Shown: in pieces, positions 45,522 to 56,144 of the stretch
How positions within the stretch are numbered: position 1 is the first letter of the stretch
Layout of the letters: each line of letters begins with the position of its first letter
NCBI RefSeq assembly: GCF_000332295.1
Contig: NZ_KB235930.1
Coordinates: 811,895-875,894, forward strand
Source of the DNA: Fortiea contorta PCC 7126
Lineage (GTDB): Bacteria; Cyanobacteriota; Cyanobacteriia; Cyanobacteriales; Nostocaceae
Reading direction: 5' to 3'
Length of the DNA: 64,000 nt
Translations under genes and position numbers: made by a program
Notes under the pieces: generated by a model
Told to the model about the DNA's origin: nothing
The model's database searches: none
Seen by the model: the letters and a program-made list of their open reading frames with translations, nothing else

Positions 45522-46823
45522 ATGAAGGAGCAAATAAGAGTTGATTTTTGGCTGAAAAAAACACTGGTAATACTCACAATGAGTTTACCTGTAATTTTGT
45601 TGATTTTTATAGCAAGTATACCATCCTTGACGCCGGGAAAATTGACTGCGGCTGAGTGTCAAATTAAAAAGTGGCGTTTACCAGAATCAGCTAATAATAA
45701 ACCCCAAGTTGTCACTAATGGAAAACAGCCAACGCCAGCAGTATTAATCCCCAGAGTACCAGTTACTTGTTGTCTGAATGACGGCTCTTGTTTGGATGAA
45801 GCGCTTTATCAAAATCAAGCAGATAAAAAAGCATTATTAACTTCTCTTGATCGCAGTTTACAATACCTCAAGACTACCAGGGCTGAGGAAGCTTATAAAA
45901 AATATCCAGTTTCCGGAATTACCCGCGATCGCGTTTTTAAAAGCCTCACCAGATTCCGTCAATTATTACTCACAACTAATTCCCCAACCGAATTACACAA
46001 AGCCATTGAAAATGAATTTGTCCTCTACCAATCCATCGGTAGAGACAGCAAAGGTTCAGTGTTGTTTACCGCTTATTATGAGCCTTTATATACCGCCAGC
46101 CGCACCCCCACACCAGAGTATCGTTATCCAGCTTATAAATTACCACCAGATTTAGGCTCTTGGCCTCGCCCTCATCCTACACGTTTAGAACTCGAAGGCG
46201 CAGACGGTTTACAAGCAGCAAAAGGGAAGCTGCGGGGATTAGAATTGTTGTGGTTCCGCGATCGCTTAGAACCGTACATGGTACAAATTCAAGGTTCTGC
46301 GAGGATTCAACTCACCGACGGTACTACCACCACCATCGGTTATGCGGGAAACACTGCGTACGATTACAAAAGTATTGGGCGGGAATTGGCGAATGATGGC
46401 AAACTACCTTTAGAAGGTATGACCATGCCCATTATTCTGGACTATTTTCAAAAATATCCCCAAGAATTAAACGTTTATATTCCCCGCGATCGCAGTTTTG
46501 TATTTTTTCAAGAAAATAAAGGTGCGCCAGCCCAAGGTTCAATCAGTGTACCACTCACAGCAGAACGTTCCATCGCCACTGATAAATCTCTCATGCCTCC
46601 TGGTGCTTTAGCATTAATTCGCGCCGATTTTCCCTTCGCTAATGATACAGGTAAATTGGAACATCGCATAGTTAGTCGTTATGTACTTGATCAAGATACC
46701 GGTGGCGCAATTAAAGGCCCAGGGAGGGTAGATTATTTTTTAGGGACTGGTAAATTAGCAGGCGATCGCGCTGGTGTTACTGTTGGTAACGGACAATTAT
46801 TTTATTTATTACTTAAGTCTTGA
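45522..46823 (+). CDS. mltA: Membrane-bound lytic murein transglycosylase A
   Basis: The 433-residue enzyme cuts peptidoglycan. An N-terminal membrane anchor lies at residues 13-35 (LVILTMSLPVILLIFIASIP). The MltA barrel domain has GSVLFTAYYEPLYTASRTPT, GLELLWFRDRLEPYMVQIQG and GSARIQLTDGTTTTIGYAGN. The C-terminal 3D domain has VLDQDTGGAIKGPGRVDYFL, with the catalytic Asp-Asp-type pattern. It follows pcxA after 22 nt and is probably co-transcribed. Confidence 0.92.
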   Translation: MKEQIRVDFWLKKTLVILTMSLPVILLIFIASIPSLTPGKLTAAECQIKKWRLPESANNKPQVVTNGKQPTPAVLIPRVPVTCCLNDGSCLDEALYQNQADKKALLTSLDRSLQYLKTTRAEEAYKKYPVSGITRDRVFKSLTRFRQLLLTTNSPTELHKAIENEFVLYQSIGRDSKGSVLFTAYYEPLYTASRTPTPEYRYPAYKLPPDLGSWPRPHPTRLELEGADGLQAAKGKLRGLELLWFRDRLEPYMVQIQGSARIQLTDGTTTTIGYAGNTAYDYKSIGRELANDGKLPLEGMTMPIILDYFQKYPQELNVYIPRDRSFVFFQENKGAPAQGSISVPLTAERSIATDKSLMPPGALALIRADFPFANDTGKLEHRIVSRYVLDQDTGGAIKGPGRVDYFLGTGKLAGDRAGVTVGNGQLFYLLLKS

Positions 46824-46850
46824 TTGCACCCATATTTAACTTATAAAACA

Positions 46851-47474
46851 ATGACTATACCCTTACAAAAACTAGTATCATTTGCCGAATTTGTCAATTG
46901 GAAACCTGAAGGAGAACGCTATGAATTACATGATGGAGTCATCGTTAAAATGCCACAACCGTTAGGAGAACATGAAGAAGTTATAGGATTTTTAGTCAAA
47001 AAACTCAGTGTGGAATTAGACAAATTAAATCTCTCTCATTTCATACCAAAAACAGCGCTAGTTAAGCCTCACGGACATGAATCCGGTTATTCACCAGACG
47101 TGTTGATAGTAGATCAAACTAATCTTAATAATGAACCATTTTGGAGCAAAGAATCTACTGTCATGTATGGAAAATCAATTCCTTTAATAGTTGAAGTAGT
47201 CAGTACCAACTGGCGCGATGATTATTTCACCAAACTAGGTAAATATGAAGAAATGGGTATACCTGAATATTGGATTGTAGATTATCTCGCACTCGGTGGT
47301 CGTAAATTTATTGGTAGTCCCAAACAACCTACTATCTCTATTTATACCTTAATTGAAGAAGAGTACCAACTGACCCAATTTAGAGGTACAGAACCCATCC
47401 AGTCTCCTACATTTCCCAATTTGACTTTGACAGCACAGCAAATTTTTCTAGCAGGTAAAATTGTAGATAGCTAG
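46851..47474 (+). CDS. Uma2 family endonuclease-like protein
   Basis: The 207-residue protein shows the Uma2 (DUF820) fold: LVSFAEFVNWKPEGERYELH, SGYSPDVLIVDQ (catalytic Asp), LIVEVVSTNWRDDYFTKLGK (E-x-K-like) and GIPEYWIVDYLALGGRKFIG. Uma2 proteins are restriction-nuclease-like and abundant in cyanobacteria, often in mobile contexts. ATG 46851 is used; the earlier TTG at 46824 overlaps the mltA stop. The protein is very similar in length and motif to that at 60929. Confidence 0.85.
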   Translation: MTIPLQKLVSFAEFVNWKPEGERYELHDGVIVKMPQPLGEHEEVIGFLVKKLSVELDKLNLSHFIPKTALVKPHGHESGYSPDVLIVDQTNLNNEPFWSKESTVMYGKSIPLIVEVVSTNWRDDYFTKLGKYEEMGIPEYWIVDYLALGGRKFIGSPKQPTISIYTLIEEEYQLTQFRGTEPIQSPTFPNLTLTAQQIFLAGKIVDS

Positions 47475-47498
47475 ATTAATAGAGGTAAATATATCGCT

Positions 47499-48170
47499 CT
47501 ATTTCCTATTTTTCCACAAAGCATCAACCGTAACAAATTCATAACCCCTTTGGATTAATTCAGATATCAAGATTTCGATGGTAGCAGCCACATCTTGTCC
47601 ACCAAACAAACCATCATGTAAGACAATCAATGAGCCGTTTTCTACTTGTTGAAGGACTCGTTTAACCACCGAATTAATTCCTGGAAGCGCCCAATCTTCA
47701 GGAACCACACTCCACATCACCGAGCGATAATTCCACTGTTGAAATAATTCTAAAGTTTTGGGTGTAAATAAACCATTTGGCGGTCTGACATCGCGGACTT
47801 GTTCAGGTAATAAACCACAAGCATTGTAGATAGCAACTTGAGTTTTTTCTAAACTTTCTCGGAGTTGATTTGTCGAGAGCAGAGGAAAAGAGCGATGATC
47901 ATAACCATGTAATCCGATCCAGTGTCCGCGAGCGCATATTTCCTGAGCTACTTCTGGCGTGCGCTGAACACAAACACCCAACCAAAAAAAACTCGCCTGA
48001 ATCTGGTAACGTTCTAAAACTTGTAACACTTGGCGTGTGTATTGGGGGTGGGGGCCATCGTCAAACGTGAGGGCGATCGCTCTACGATGATTACTACCAC
48101 ACCAAAGACAATCAGGGAACCTCGGTTGCAGAATTTTGTAAACAATGGGAAATAAAGGCGCTAGTTGCAT
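47499..48170 (-). CDS. Polysaccharide deacetylase (NodB-type)
   Basis: The 223-residue enzyme has the NodB motifs: AIALTFDDGPHPQYTRQVLQ (motif 1), WIGLHGYDHRSFP with the two zinc histidines (motif 2), VRPPNGLFTP (motif 3), WALPGINSVVKRVL and SLIVLHDG (motif 5). It removes acetyl groups from chitin-like or peptidoglycan sugars. A short hydrophobic N-terminus (LFPIVYKIL) could be an anchor. Its ATG follows the stop of the TetR gene directly, so the two are one operon. Confidence 0.93.
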   Translation of the reverse strand: MQLAPLFPIVYKILQPRFPDCLWCGSNHRRAIALTFDDGPHPQYTRQVLQVLERYQIQASFFWLGVCVQRTPEVAQEICARGHWIGLHGYDHRSFPLLSTNQLRESLEKTQVAIYNACGLLPEQVRDVRPPNGLFTPKTLELFQQWNYRSVMWSVVPEDWALPGINSVVKRVLQQVENGSLIVLHDGLFGGQDVAATIEILISELIQRGYEFVTVDALWKNRK

Positions 48171-48800
48171 TTACAGTTCTGATGACTTGGCGCTACTGAT
48201 GATCAGATGTGTTATGGCATCAATTACGCGATCGCCAGCCATTGGTAAAATATCCTTACCATGCATCACTTCCTGAGTGATATGAAAATAAACCAGCGTC
48301 CCCAAAAGAATTCTCGCTGTCGCTTCTGGGTCTGGGATATTCAGTTCCGGATAAGCCTTCAAATACTGACTTAAAGCTTCCAGCGTCGGTTTAATCATCG
48401 ACCGGACGCAAATCTGTGCTAACTCAGGAAAACGACCAGATTCGCCAATTAACACCCGCATAAATGCACGATGTTCCTGATCGTTATTCATTGTCTCTAA
48501 TGCTCTAGTACCTAAATCTTTGAGTACGGTGATGGGTTCCCCGACAATCGGTTCCGTACCAAAGATTAAGTTAAACTTTTTGCGGGCTAATTTCTCAATC
48601 AAGACTTTAAAAAGTCCTTCCTTATCTTGAAAATGGCTGTAAACAGTGGCTTTAGAAACACCCGCAGCCACAGCTACCTTGTCCATGCTTGTTCCAGCAT
48701 AGCCATGTTTGAGAAACTCGCACATCGCTCCTTTGAGAATTTGTTCCACCTTATCAACGGAGCTGTCACGATCCACTGCACCAATCTTTGTGTTTGTCAT
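48171..48800 (-). CDS. TetR-family transcriptional regulator
   Basis: The 209-residue regulator has a helix-turn-helix in VEQILKGAMCEFLKHGYAGT, then DKVAVAAGVSKATVYSHFQD. The C-terminal ligand domain includes RFPELAQICVRSMIKPTLEA and resembles the AcrR/TetR_C group. It is followed without a gap by the deacetylase gene, which it may control. The inducer is unknown. Confidence 0.92.
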   Translation of the reverse strand: MTNTKIGAVDRDSSVDKVEQILKGAMCEFLKHGYAGTSMDKVAVAAGVSKATVYSHFQDKEGLFKVLIEKLARKKFNLIFGTEPIVGEPITVLKDLGTRALETMNNDQEHRAFMRVLIGESGRFPELAQICVRSMIKPTLEALSQYLKAYPELNIPDPEATARILLGTLVYFHITQEVMHGKDILPMAGDRVIDAITHLIISSAKSSEL

Positions 48801-49034
48801 TGATTAATTAGCCTTGCTTATAAACTATTTTATAAAAATTTGCCGATTAGGGGTGAGGAAAAAGTTTTGTCATAGTTTAATTTTTCGCTCAATTGCGAGG
48901 CTAACAGTCAAATTACTTTGATTTAGTGAAGATAAATTGATCTTTTTTCTTAACAGTGGAGAATATGCGATCGCTCTTCAATGTGCCTCAGACTTTTCTA
49001 TAATAAAGTTCGTCCCGTCAGAGAAATTCAGTCT

Positions 49035-50276
49035 GTGACTACCACCCCCATATCTCCCAGTTCCCCATCAACTGCTCAATTTCCCGATACCCAAGGACGT
49101 TTTGGACGCTTTGGGGGTAAGTATGTTCCAGAAACCTTAATGCCTGCTTTGGCGGAACTAGAAACAGCCTACCAGCAATATCGCCAAGATCCTAATTTCA
49201 CCGCCGAATTAGAACAGCTGCTCCGTGACTATGTAGGACGCGCCACCCCATTGTATTTTGCCGAGCGATTAACTGCTAATTACGCTCGACCTGATGGCAC
49301 TGGGCCGCAAATATACTTAAAACGAGAAGATTTAAATCATACCGGAGCGCACAAAATCAATAACGCCTTGGGTCAGGTATTATTGGCAAAGCGCATGGGT
49401 AAACAGCGAATTATTGCCGAAACTGGCGCGGGACAGCATGGCGTAGCAACGGCTACAGTCTGTGCTCGATTTGGACTGCAATGCATCATTTACATGGGTG
49501 TTCATGATATGGAACGCCAAGCCTTGAATGTGTTCCGCATGAAGCTGATGGGAGCAGAAGTTAGACCAGTGGTAGCGGGAACAGGAACTCTCAAGGATGC
49601 GACCTCGGAAGCCATCCGCGATTGGGTGACAAATGTGGAAACCACCCACTACATCCTTGGTTCAGTAGCCGGGCCCCACCCATACCCGATGATGGTGAGA
49701 GATTTCCACGCCGTGATTGGACAAGAAACCCGCGCCCAAGCAATGGAAAAATGGGGTGGTTTACCAGATATTCTCATGGCTTGCGTGGGTGGTGGCTCTA
49801 ACGCCATGGGATTATTTCATGAGTTTGTCCACGAGCCAGCGGTGCGGATGATTGGGATTGAAGCCGCTGGCGAAGGCGTGAATACAGATAAACATGCGGC
49901 AACCTTGACAAAAGGACAAATTGGTGTATTGCACGGAGCCATGAGCTATCTGTTGCAAGATGACGACGGACAAGTGATTGAAGCCCACTCAATTAGTGCA
50001 GGGTTAGATTATCCGGGAGTGGGGCCAGAACACAGCTATTTAAAAGATACAGCCCGCGCTGAATATTACAGTGTAACCGATGCCCAAGCGCTACAAGCAT
50101 TCCAGCGCTTATCTCGCCTCGAAGGAATTATCCCCGCCCTAGAAACAGCCCATGCGATCGCTTATTTAGAAACTCTCTGTCCCCAACTCACACAAAGTCC
50201 CCGCATTGTCATCAACTGCTCTGGACGTGGCGACAAAGACGTACAAACAGTAGCCAAATTTCTCAATCCCGCCTAA
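49035..50276 (+). CDS. trpB: Tryptophan synthase beta chain
   Basis: The 413-residue PLP enzyme condenses indole and serine. It has [20 protein letters not shown], the PLP lysine in [14 protein letters not shown] (Lys107 from this start), [61 protein letters not shown] and [12 protein letters not shown] 49035 gives the length found in Nostocales; ATG 48981 adds 18 residues without a ribosome site. trpA is not adjacent. The gene is unlinked to trpE at 62197, as is usual in cyanobacteria. Confidence 0.95.
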   Translation: MTTTPISPSSPSTAQFPDTQGRFGRFGGKYVPETLMPALAELETAYQQYRQDPNFTAELEQLLRDYVGRATPLYFAERLTANYARPDGTGPQIYLKREDLNHTGAHKINNALGQVLLAKRMGKQRIIAETGAGQHGVATATVCARFGLQCIIYMGVHDMERQALNVFRMKLMGAEVRPVVAGTGTLKDATSEAIRDWVTNVETTHYILGSVAGPHPYPMMVRDFHAVIGQETRAQAMEKWGGLPDILMACVGGGSNAMGLFHEFVHEPAVRMIGIEAAGEGVNTDKHAATLTKGQIGVLHGAMSYLLQDDDGQVIEAHSISAGLDYPGVGPEHSYLKDTARAEYYSVTDAQALQAFQRLSRLEGIIPALETAHAIAYLETLCPQLTQSPRIVINCSGRGDKDVQTVAKFLNPA

Positions 50277-50343
50277 ATTTACAAAAAATGGGGTGTCGGG
50301 CGTCGGGAATGCAAGAGTCCTTCAGGAGTGGGTTTAAAGCCCA

Positions 50344-50655
50344 TAGGACTTACGCACTGTACAAATTAATCATGATATGCCTTAACAACAATCGGTCATT
50401 GCCAAGGTTTGATGGCGATTCTCGTTGACGCCGCCAAGTGCAACCGTAGGGGCACGGCACTGCCGTGCCCTTAAACCAGGGCGATATCATGCTGTACCAT
50501 TCTCAATGGGAATTGTTCTATGACTTTGATCGTCAACAGACTTGTGCTCTTGAGGGCACAGAGGCACAGAGGGCACAGCAATGCTGTGCCCCTACGGAAT
50601 ATGTGGTTTGAGCGGCCATTCATTTTTAAGATGTAGTGTCAATGCGTAAGTCCTA
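50344..50655. mobile_element. 312-bp MITE-like element with 13-bp perfect terminal inverted repeats
   Basis: TAGGACTTACGCA (50344-50356) is exactly complementary to TGCGTAAGTCCTA (50643-50655). Inside, GGGGCACGGCACTGCCGTGC and GAGGGCACAGCAATGCTGTG are hairpins. It has no credible frame. It sits alone in the trpB-chlH spacer; the remaining bases 50656-50889 are AT-rich and hold the chlH promoter region. Confidence 0.7.
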
Positions 50656-50889
50656 AATATTACAAATTGTTTACATAGATGTGAGTAAGTACTTTGATAA
50701 AAAGTCAACAAGTACAAAGAAATATTGCGTTTTTTATATCGAATTGTGTCAGATAAGCCACAAAATGCCAATTGTGTAAGCATTTTCTGATAAAAAACTC
50801 TTATTGCCGAACACCATAAACCACCTGAAACGGCTGATGTCGTTTAGGGATTCTGTTAGAGAACGCGCATCAAAGGAGCCTAAGAAAGC

Positions 50890-53800
50890 ATGTTCACCCA
50901 CGTCAAGTCCACCATTAGACATATTGCGCCTGATGACTTACGCGGACGTAATTTAATCAAGGTGGTCTATGTCGTGCTTGAGTCCCAGTACCAGAGTGCG
51001 TTGTCGCAAGCAGTGAGCACGATTAATGCGAGCCACCCTAACCTGGCGATTGAAATCAGCGGATATTTAATTGAAGAACTCCGAGACCCAGAGAACTACG
51101 CGGAGTTCAAACGGGACATGGAGAGTGCTAATATCTTCATTGCATCGCTGATTTTCATCGAAGACTTAGCGCAGAAAGTAGTAGCAGCAGTAGAACCATA
51201 CCGCGATCGCTTGGATGTATCGGTTGTCTTCCCTTCGATGCCAGAAGTGATGCGCCTAAACAAAATGGGCAGCTTTTCTTTAGCACAGTTGGGACAGTCC
51301 AAAAGTGCGATCGCTCAATTCATGCGGAAACGCAAAGAAAAATCCGGTGCGGGATTCCAAGATGGAATGCTCAAGTTACTGCGGACATTGCCGCAAGTGC
51401 TGAAGTTTCTACCCATGGACAAAGCACAGGATGCGAGAAATTTTATGCTCAGTTTTCAGTATTGGCTGGGAGGTTCGCCAGAAAACCTGGAAAACTTCTT
51501 GCTGATGCTGGCTGATAAATATGTATTAAAAGATGTAGAAAAACAAAATTCTGCATCCGTTGAATATCAAGCGCCCGTCGTTTATCCCGATTTAGGGATT
51601 TGGCATCCACTAGCGCCGAACATGTTCGAGGATGTGAGAGAGTACCTCAATTGGTATAACAGTCGTAAAGATATCCCTGCGGATCTCAAAGACCCCTTAG
51701 CTCCTTGTATTGGCTTAGTCCTGCAACGCACCCACTTAGTCACGGGTGATGATGCCCACTACGTCGCAATGGTGCAGGAGTTAGAATCACTTGGGGCGCG
51801 AGTATTGTCAGTGTTCGCTGGTGGTCTGGATTTTTCCAAGCCAGTGGATGCTTATTTCTATGAACCGACTACCAAAACACCCATAGTAGATGCGGTAATT
51901 TCTTTAACTGGGTTTGCTTTGGTGGGTGGGCCAGCCAGACAAGACCATCCCAAAGCTATTGACTCCCTCAAACGGTTAAATCGCCCTTACATGGTGGCGT
52001 TACCTCTAGTTTTTCAAACCACAGAGGAGTGGATGGATAGCGATTTGGGTTTACATCCCATTCAAGTAGCGCTGCAAATTGCTATTCCCGAATTGGATGG
52101 AGCCATTGAACCGATTATCATGTCGGGTAGAGATGGTGCAACAGGAAGAGCGATCGCCCTGCAAGACCGCATCGAAGCAGTCGCCCAACGCGCTTTAAAA
52201 TGGGCTAATCTCCGCCGTAAACCCAAGCTGGACAAAAAAGTTGCTATCACCGTTTTCAGCTTCCCACCAGATAAAGGTAACGTCGGTACTGCTGCATACC
52301 TAGATGTGTTCGGTTCCATTTTCGAGGTGATGAAGGCGCTAAAAAACAACGGCTACGACTTACCAGAATTACCTGAATCAGCCGCAGCCTTGATGCAAGA
52401 AGTCATCCACGACGCCCAAGCTCAGTACGCCAGCCCAGAATTAAACATCGCCTATAAAATGTCCGTCCCAGAGTACGAGGAATTCACCCCCTACTCCCAA
52501 CGCCTAGAGGAAAACTGGGGACCACCACCAGGACATCTCAACAGCGACGGACAAAACCTCCTGGTTTATGGTAAGCACTTCGGAAATGTCTTCATTGGTG
52601 TCCAGCCCACCTTCGGTTATGAAGGCGACCCCATGCGGCTATTGTTCTCCCGTTCCGCCAGTCCCCATCACGGTTTTGCAGCATATTACACCTACCTAGA
52701 ACGGATTTGGCAAGCCGACGCCGTGCTACACTTCGGTACACACGGTTCCTTGGAATTCATGCCCGGTAAACAAATGGGCATGTCTGGGGAATGTTACCCT
52801 GATAACTTAATTGGCACAATTCCTAATCTGTATTATTACGCAGCCAATAATCCCAGCGAAGCAACAATCGCCAAGCGCCGCAGTTATGCCGAGACAATTT
52901 CCTACCTCACCCCACCCGCTGAGAATGCTGGTTTATACAAAGGTCTAAAAGAACTCAGCGAATTAATCGCTTCTTACCAAACCTTGAAAGATAGTGGACG
53001 CGGTATCCCCATCGTCAACTCCATCATGGACAAATGTCGGATGGTGAACCTGGATAAAGATATCGACTTGCCCCAAACCGACGCCAAAGATATGAACGCT
53101 GAGGAGCGGGATAATATTGTCGGCAGCGTCTACCGCAAGTTAATGGAAATCGAATCGCGGCTGTTACCTTGTGGATTGCATATTATTGGTAAACCGCCAA
53201 CTGCAGAAGAAGCGATCGCTACTTTGGTCAACATCGCCAGCTTAGATCGTCAAGAAGAAGAGATCATCAGCTTACCGCGAATTATCGCCAACAGCATCGG
53301 TCGCAACATAGACGAAATTTACCAAAACAGCGACAAAGGCATATTAGAAGATGTCCAACTACTGCAAGACATCACCCTAGCCACCCGCGCCGCAGTTAGC
53401 GCCTTAGTTAAAGAACAAACCGACGCTGAAGGACGAGTTTCCCTCGTTTCCCGGTTGAATTTCTTCAATATGGGCAAAAAAGAACCTTGGGTAGAAGCAT
53501 TACATCAATTGGGTTATACCAAAGTTGACACCTCTGCGTTAAAACCCGTATTTGAATATTTAGAATTCTGCTTAAAACAAGTTTGTGCAGATAACGAACT
53601 CGGCGGACTTCTCCAAGGTTTGGAAGGCGAATATATCCTCCCCGGCCCTGGTGGCGACCCCATCCGCAACCCCGATGTATTACCCACAGGTAAAAATATC
53701 CACGCCCTCGATCCCCAATCCATCCCCACTACCGCCGCTGTCCAATCAGCGAAAATTGTTGTGGATCGGTTATTGGCAAGGAATAAAGCCGAAAATGACG

Positions 53801-54876
53801 GCAAATGGCCAGAAACCATCGCCTGCGTACTTTGGGGCACAGATAACATTAAAACCTACGGGGAATCACTAGCTCAAATCATGTGGATGGTTGGTGTGCG
53901 ACCAGTTCCCGATGCCTTGGGAAGAGTAAATAAGTTGGAATTGATACCTTTAGCCGAGTTGGGACGCCCCAGAATCGATGTAGTTATCAACTGTTCTGGT
54001 GTTTTCCGCGACTTGTTCATCAATCAAATGAACCTGTTAGACCAAGGCGTAAAGATGGCAGCAGAAGCAGACGAACCTTTAGAATTCAACTTTGTTCGCA
54101 AACATGCTTTGCAACAAGCCCAAGACATGGGAATAAATCTGCGTCAAGCAGCCACTCGCGTCTTCTCCAATGCTTCCGGTTCCTACTCATCCAACATCAA
54201 CTTGGCTGTAGAAAACAGCACTTGGGATAGCGAAGCCGAGTTACAGGAAATGTACCTCAACCGTAAATCCTTCGCTTTCAATTCCGATAACCCCGGAATC
54301 ATGGATGAATCCCGGCAGATTTTTGAAACTACTCTCAAAACCGCAGATGCAACTTTCCAAAATCTCGATTCTTCCGAGATTAGCTTAACCGACGTTTCCC
54401 ACTACTTCGACTCTGACCCCACTAAGTTAGTTGCAAGTCTGCGTGGAGATGGAAAAAAACCAGCATCTTACATTGCAGACACCACCACAGCTAATGCACA
54501 GGTGCGGACATTATCGGAAACTGTGCGTTTAGACGCCCGTACTAAATTATTAAATCCCAAATGGTACGAAGGGATGCTAAATCACGGTTATGAAGGTGTG
54601 CGCGAACTCTCCAAGCGGTTGGTAAATACAATGGGTTGGAGTGCGACAGCCGGCGCGGTGGATAACTGGATTTATGAGGATACTAACGAAACCTTCATCA
54701 AAGATGAAGCGATGCGGAATCGATTGTTAAATCTCAATCCGCATTCTTTCCGCAAGGTCGTTTCTACTTTGTTAGAAGTGAATGGACGCGGTTATTGGGA
54801 GACTAGCGAGAGTAATTTAGACTTGCTGCGCGAGTTGTATCAAGAGGTTGAAGACCGGATTGAAGGGATAGAATAG
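50890..54876 (+). CDS. chlH: Magnesium chelatase subunit H
   Basis: The 1328-residue protein binds protoporphyrin IX and inserts magnesium with ChlI and ChlD in chlorophyll synthesis. It starts [20 protein letters not shown] and has the family stretch [80 protein letters not shown] and [17 protein letters not shown] near the C-terminus. Length is typical for cyanobacterial ChlH. The last 38 codons are repeated downstream (see 55891). AGGAGCC lies 7-9 nt before the ATG. Confidence 0.97.
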   Translation: MFTHVKSTIRHIAPDDLRGRNLIKVVYVVLESQYQSALSQAVSTINASHPNLAIEISGYLIEELRDPENYAEFKRDMESANIFIASLIFIEDLAQKVVAAVEPYRDRLDVSVVFPSMPEVMRLNKMGSFSLAQLGQSKSAIAQFMRKRKEKSGAGFQDGMLKLLRTLPQVLKFLPMDKAQDARNFMLSFQYWLGGSPENLENFLLMLADKYVLKDVEKQNSASVEYQAPVVYPDLGIWHPLAPNMFEDVREYLNWYNSRKDIPADLKDPLAPCIGLVLQRTHLVTGDDAHYVAMVQELESLGARVLSVFAGGLDFSKPVDAYFYEPTTKTPIVDAVISLTGFALVGGPARQDHPKAIDSLKRLNRPYMVALPLVFQTTEEWMDSDLGLHPIQVALQIAIPELDGAIEPIIMSGRDGATGRAIALQDRIEAVAQRALKWANLRRKPKLDKKVAITVFSFPPDKGNVGTAAYLDVFGSIFEVMKALKNNGYDLPELPESAAALMQEVIHDAQAQYASPELNIAYKMSVPEYEEFTPYSQRLEENWGPPPGHLNSDGQNLLVYGKHFGNVFIGVQPTFGYEGDPMRLLFSRSASPHHGFAAYYTYLERIWQADAVLHFGTHGSLEFMPGKQMGMSGECYPDNLIGTIPNLYYYAANNPSEATIAKRRSYAETISYLTPPAENAGLYKGLKELSELIASYQTLKDSGRGIPIVNSIMDKCRMVNLDKDIDLPQTDAKDMNAEERDNIVGSVYRKLMEIESRLLPCGLHIIGKPPTAEEAIATLVNIASLDRQEEEIISLPRIIANSIGRNIDEIYQNSDKGILEDVQLLQDITLATRAAVSALVKEQTDAEGRVSLVSRLNFFNMGKKEPWVEALHQLGYTKVDTSALKPVFEYLEFCLKQVCADNELGGLLQGLEGEYILPGPGGDPIRNPDVLPTGKNIHALDPQSIPTTAAVQSAKIVVDRLLARNKAENDGKWPETIACVLWGTDNIKTYGESLAQIMWMVGVRPVPDALGRVNKLELIPLAELGRPRIDVVINCSGVFRDLFINQMNLLDQGVKMAAEADEPLEFNFVRKHALQQAQDMGINLRQAATRVFSNASGSYSSNINLAVENSTWDSEAELQEMYLNRKSFAFNSDNPGIMDESRQIFETTLKTADATFQNLDSSEISLTDVSHYFDSDPTKLVASLRGDGKKPASYIADTTTANAQVRTLSETVRLDARTKLLNPKWYEGMLNHGYEGVRELSKRLVNTMGWSATAGAVDNWIYEDTNETFIKDEAMRNRLLNLNPHSFRKVVSTLLEVNGRGYWETSESNLDLLRELYQEVEDRIEGIE

Positions 54877-54880
54877 GATT
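54760..54880 (+). repeat. Left copy of a 121-bp direct repeat at the chlH 3' end
   Basis: The last 117 bases of chlH plus 4 flanking bases recur at 55891-56011 with about seven mismatches, clustered at the ends. A central stretch of 59 bases, from AATGGACGCGGTTATTGGGA to GCGCGAGTTGTA, is identical. Confidence 0.9.
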
Positions 54881-54885
54881 AACTG

Positions 54886-54909
54886 GGCAGGCTTTCAGCC
54901 TGCCTTAAC
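54886..54909 (+). terminator. Terminator after chlH
   Basis: GGCAGGCT (54886-54893) pairs perfectly with AGCCTGCC (54897-54904) across a TTC loop; TTAACTTTT follows. Confidence 0.75.
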
Positions 54910-54937
54910 TTTTCAATCCAGAGTACTCAGTACAATT

Positions 54938-55513
54938 ATGAATGCTTTAAAAGTAGACTTTAAATCAGTATTGGAACTGACAGATGAGCAATTTTTTAAT
55001 CTATGTCAGGCAAACCGTGATTTGAGGTTTGAACGCACAGCGACGGGAGAATTAATTATCATGTCACCCACTGGGGGAGAAACAGGAAATCGCAATGGTA
55101 GACTAAATCAACAATTATTTAATTGGTCAGATCAAGATGGCACTGGTATCGCCTTTGATTCTTCTACAGGTTTTAAACTTCCCAATGGTGCAGACCGTTC
55201 ACCCGATGCTTCTTGGTTACCACTGGAACGCTGGAATGCACTAACTCAAGAAGAAAAAATAAAATTTCTCCCACTGTGTCCTGATTTTGTAGTTGAGTTA
55301 CTTTCGCCGAGCGATAGTTTGAAAGCTGCACAGGAAAAGATGAGAGAATATTTAGATAATGGTGTGCGTTTAGGTTTATTAATTAATCGCAAATCTCGGC
55401 AAGTAGAGATTTATCGTCCAGGTCAAGAAGTTGAGGTGTTGAATTCACCTGCGACGTTATCAGGGGAAGATGTATTGCCAGGTTTTGTTTTGAAGTTAGA
55501 AGCAATTTGGTAA
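54938..55513 (+). CDS. Uma2 family endonuclease-like protein
   Basis: The 191-residue protein is another Uma2: ELTDEQFFNLCQANRDLRFE, SPTGGETGNRNGRLNQQLFN, GADRSPDASWLPLERWNAL, CPDFVVELLSPSDSLKAAQE and KMREYLDNGVRLGLLINRKS. The catalytic Asp and Glu are intact. It forms a cassette with the following HigA-type gene inside the chlH direct repeats. Confidence 0.87.
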   Translation: MNALKVDFKSVLELTDEQFFNLCQANRDLRFERTATGELIIMSPTGGETGNRNGRLNQQLFNWSDQDGTGIAFDSSTGFKLPNGADRSPDASWLPLERWNALTQEEKIKFLPLCPDFVVELLSPSDSLKAAQEKMREYLDNGVRLGLLINRKSRQVEIYRPGQEVEVLNSPATLSGEDVLPGFVLKLEAIW

Positions 55514-55565
55514 TGATCACCAGACTTTTGAGATATCAAGTCCTGGGGATTAAGGAGTATTAATT

Positions 55566-55877
55566 ATGGATAATTTGCAAGATATTACTGATGATAGATT
55601 AGTAAGGCCAATACATCCTGGCGAAGTAATTGCAGATATTTTAGATTATTTAGATATTAATACCGCCAATTTTGCAGAAATTTTAGGAATATCTAATCAA
55701 ACAATTCAAGAAATTATTAATGGTCAAAGAGCAGTTACAGTAGATATAGCAATACGTCTTGGTAAAGCTTTAGGAAATGGGCCACGACTGTGGCTTAATC
55801 TTCAGCAAAAAGTTGACCTTTGGGATGCTTTGCAAAGCCATAAAGAAGAATATGAGCAAGTCATAACATTGGTTTAG
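55566..55877 (+). CDS. HigA-family antitoxin-like protein
   Basis: The 103-residue protein starts with a HigA signature ([20 protein letters not shown]), has an Xre-type helix-turn-helix [20 protein letters not shown] and ends [20 protein letters not shown]. HigA normally follows HigB toxin; no HigB is present here, so it is an orphan antitoxin or regulator. It lies 52 nt after the Uma2 gene and 13 nt before the chlH remnant. Confidence 0.85.
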   Translation: MDNLQDITDDRLVRPIHPGEVIADILDYLDINTANFAEILGISNQTIQEIINGQRAVTVDIAIRLGKALGNGPRLWLNLQQKVDLWDALQSHKEEYEQVITLV

Positions 55878-55890
55878 AAGAAATAAGATT

Positions 55891-56008
55891 GTATCAACTT
55901 TGTTGGAAGTGAATGGACGCGGTTATTGGGAGACTAGCGAGAGTAATTTAGACTTGCTGCGCGAGTTGTACCAAGAAGTTGAAGACCGGATTGAAGGGAT
56001 AGAGTAGG
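55891..56008 (+). pseudogene. Remnant duplicate of the chlH 3' end
   Basis: The sequence encodes the last 38 residues of ChlH in a frame with no start: [20 protein letters not shown] then [17 protein letters not shown] and stop. It matches the left copy (54760-54880) at about 94 percent. It has no upstream chlH and cannot be functional alone. It marks one edge of the Uma2/HigA insertion. Confidence 0.88.
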
Positions 56009-56035
56009 TTATAACTGTGTAGATATACCGAATGT

Positions 56036-56063
56036 AGAGACGCGAAATTTCGCGTCTCTTTTT
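56036..56063 (+). terminator. Strong terminator after the chlH remnant
   Basis: AGAGACGCGAAA (56036-56047) and TTTCGCGTCTCT (56048-56059) form a perfect 12-bp palindrome followed by TTTT. It may be the original terminator of chlH. Confidence 0.85.
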
Positions 56064-56144
56064 GCACAAGAGCTAATTCTGTGATATGTTTTACGAGTGG
56101 TTCTGTTGAACCTGTGTTCTGTTGAACGAAATGAAGAATCTTAA

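Noticed and set aside
54938-55877. An insertion sequence carrying a transposase
   Set aside because: The cassette between the chlH repeats has only Uma2 and HigA; no transposase or integrase frame.
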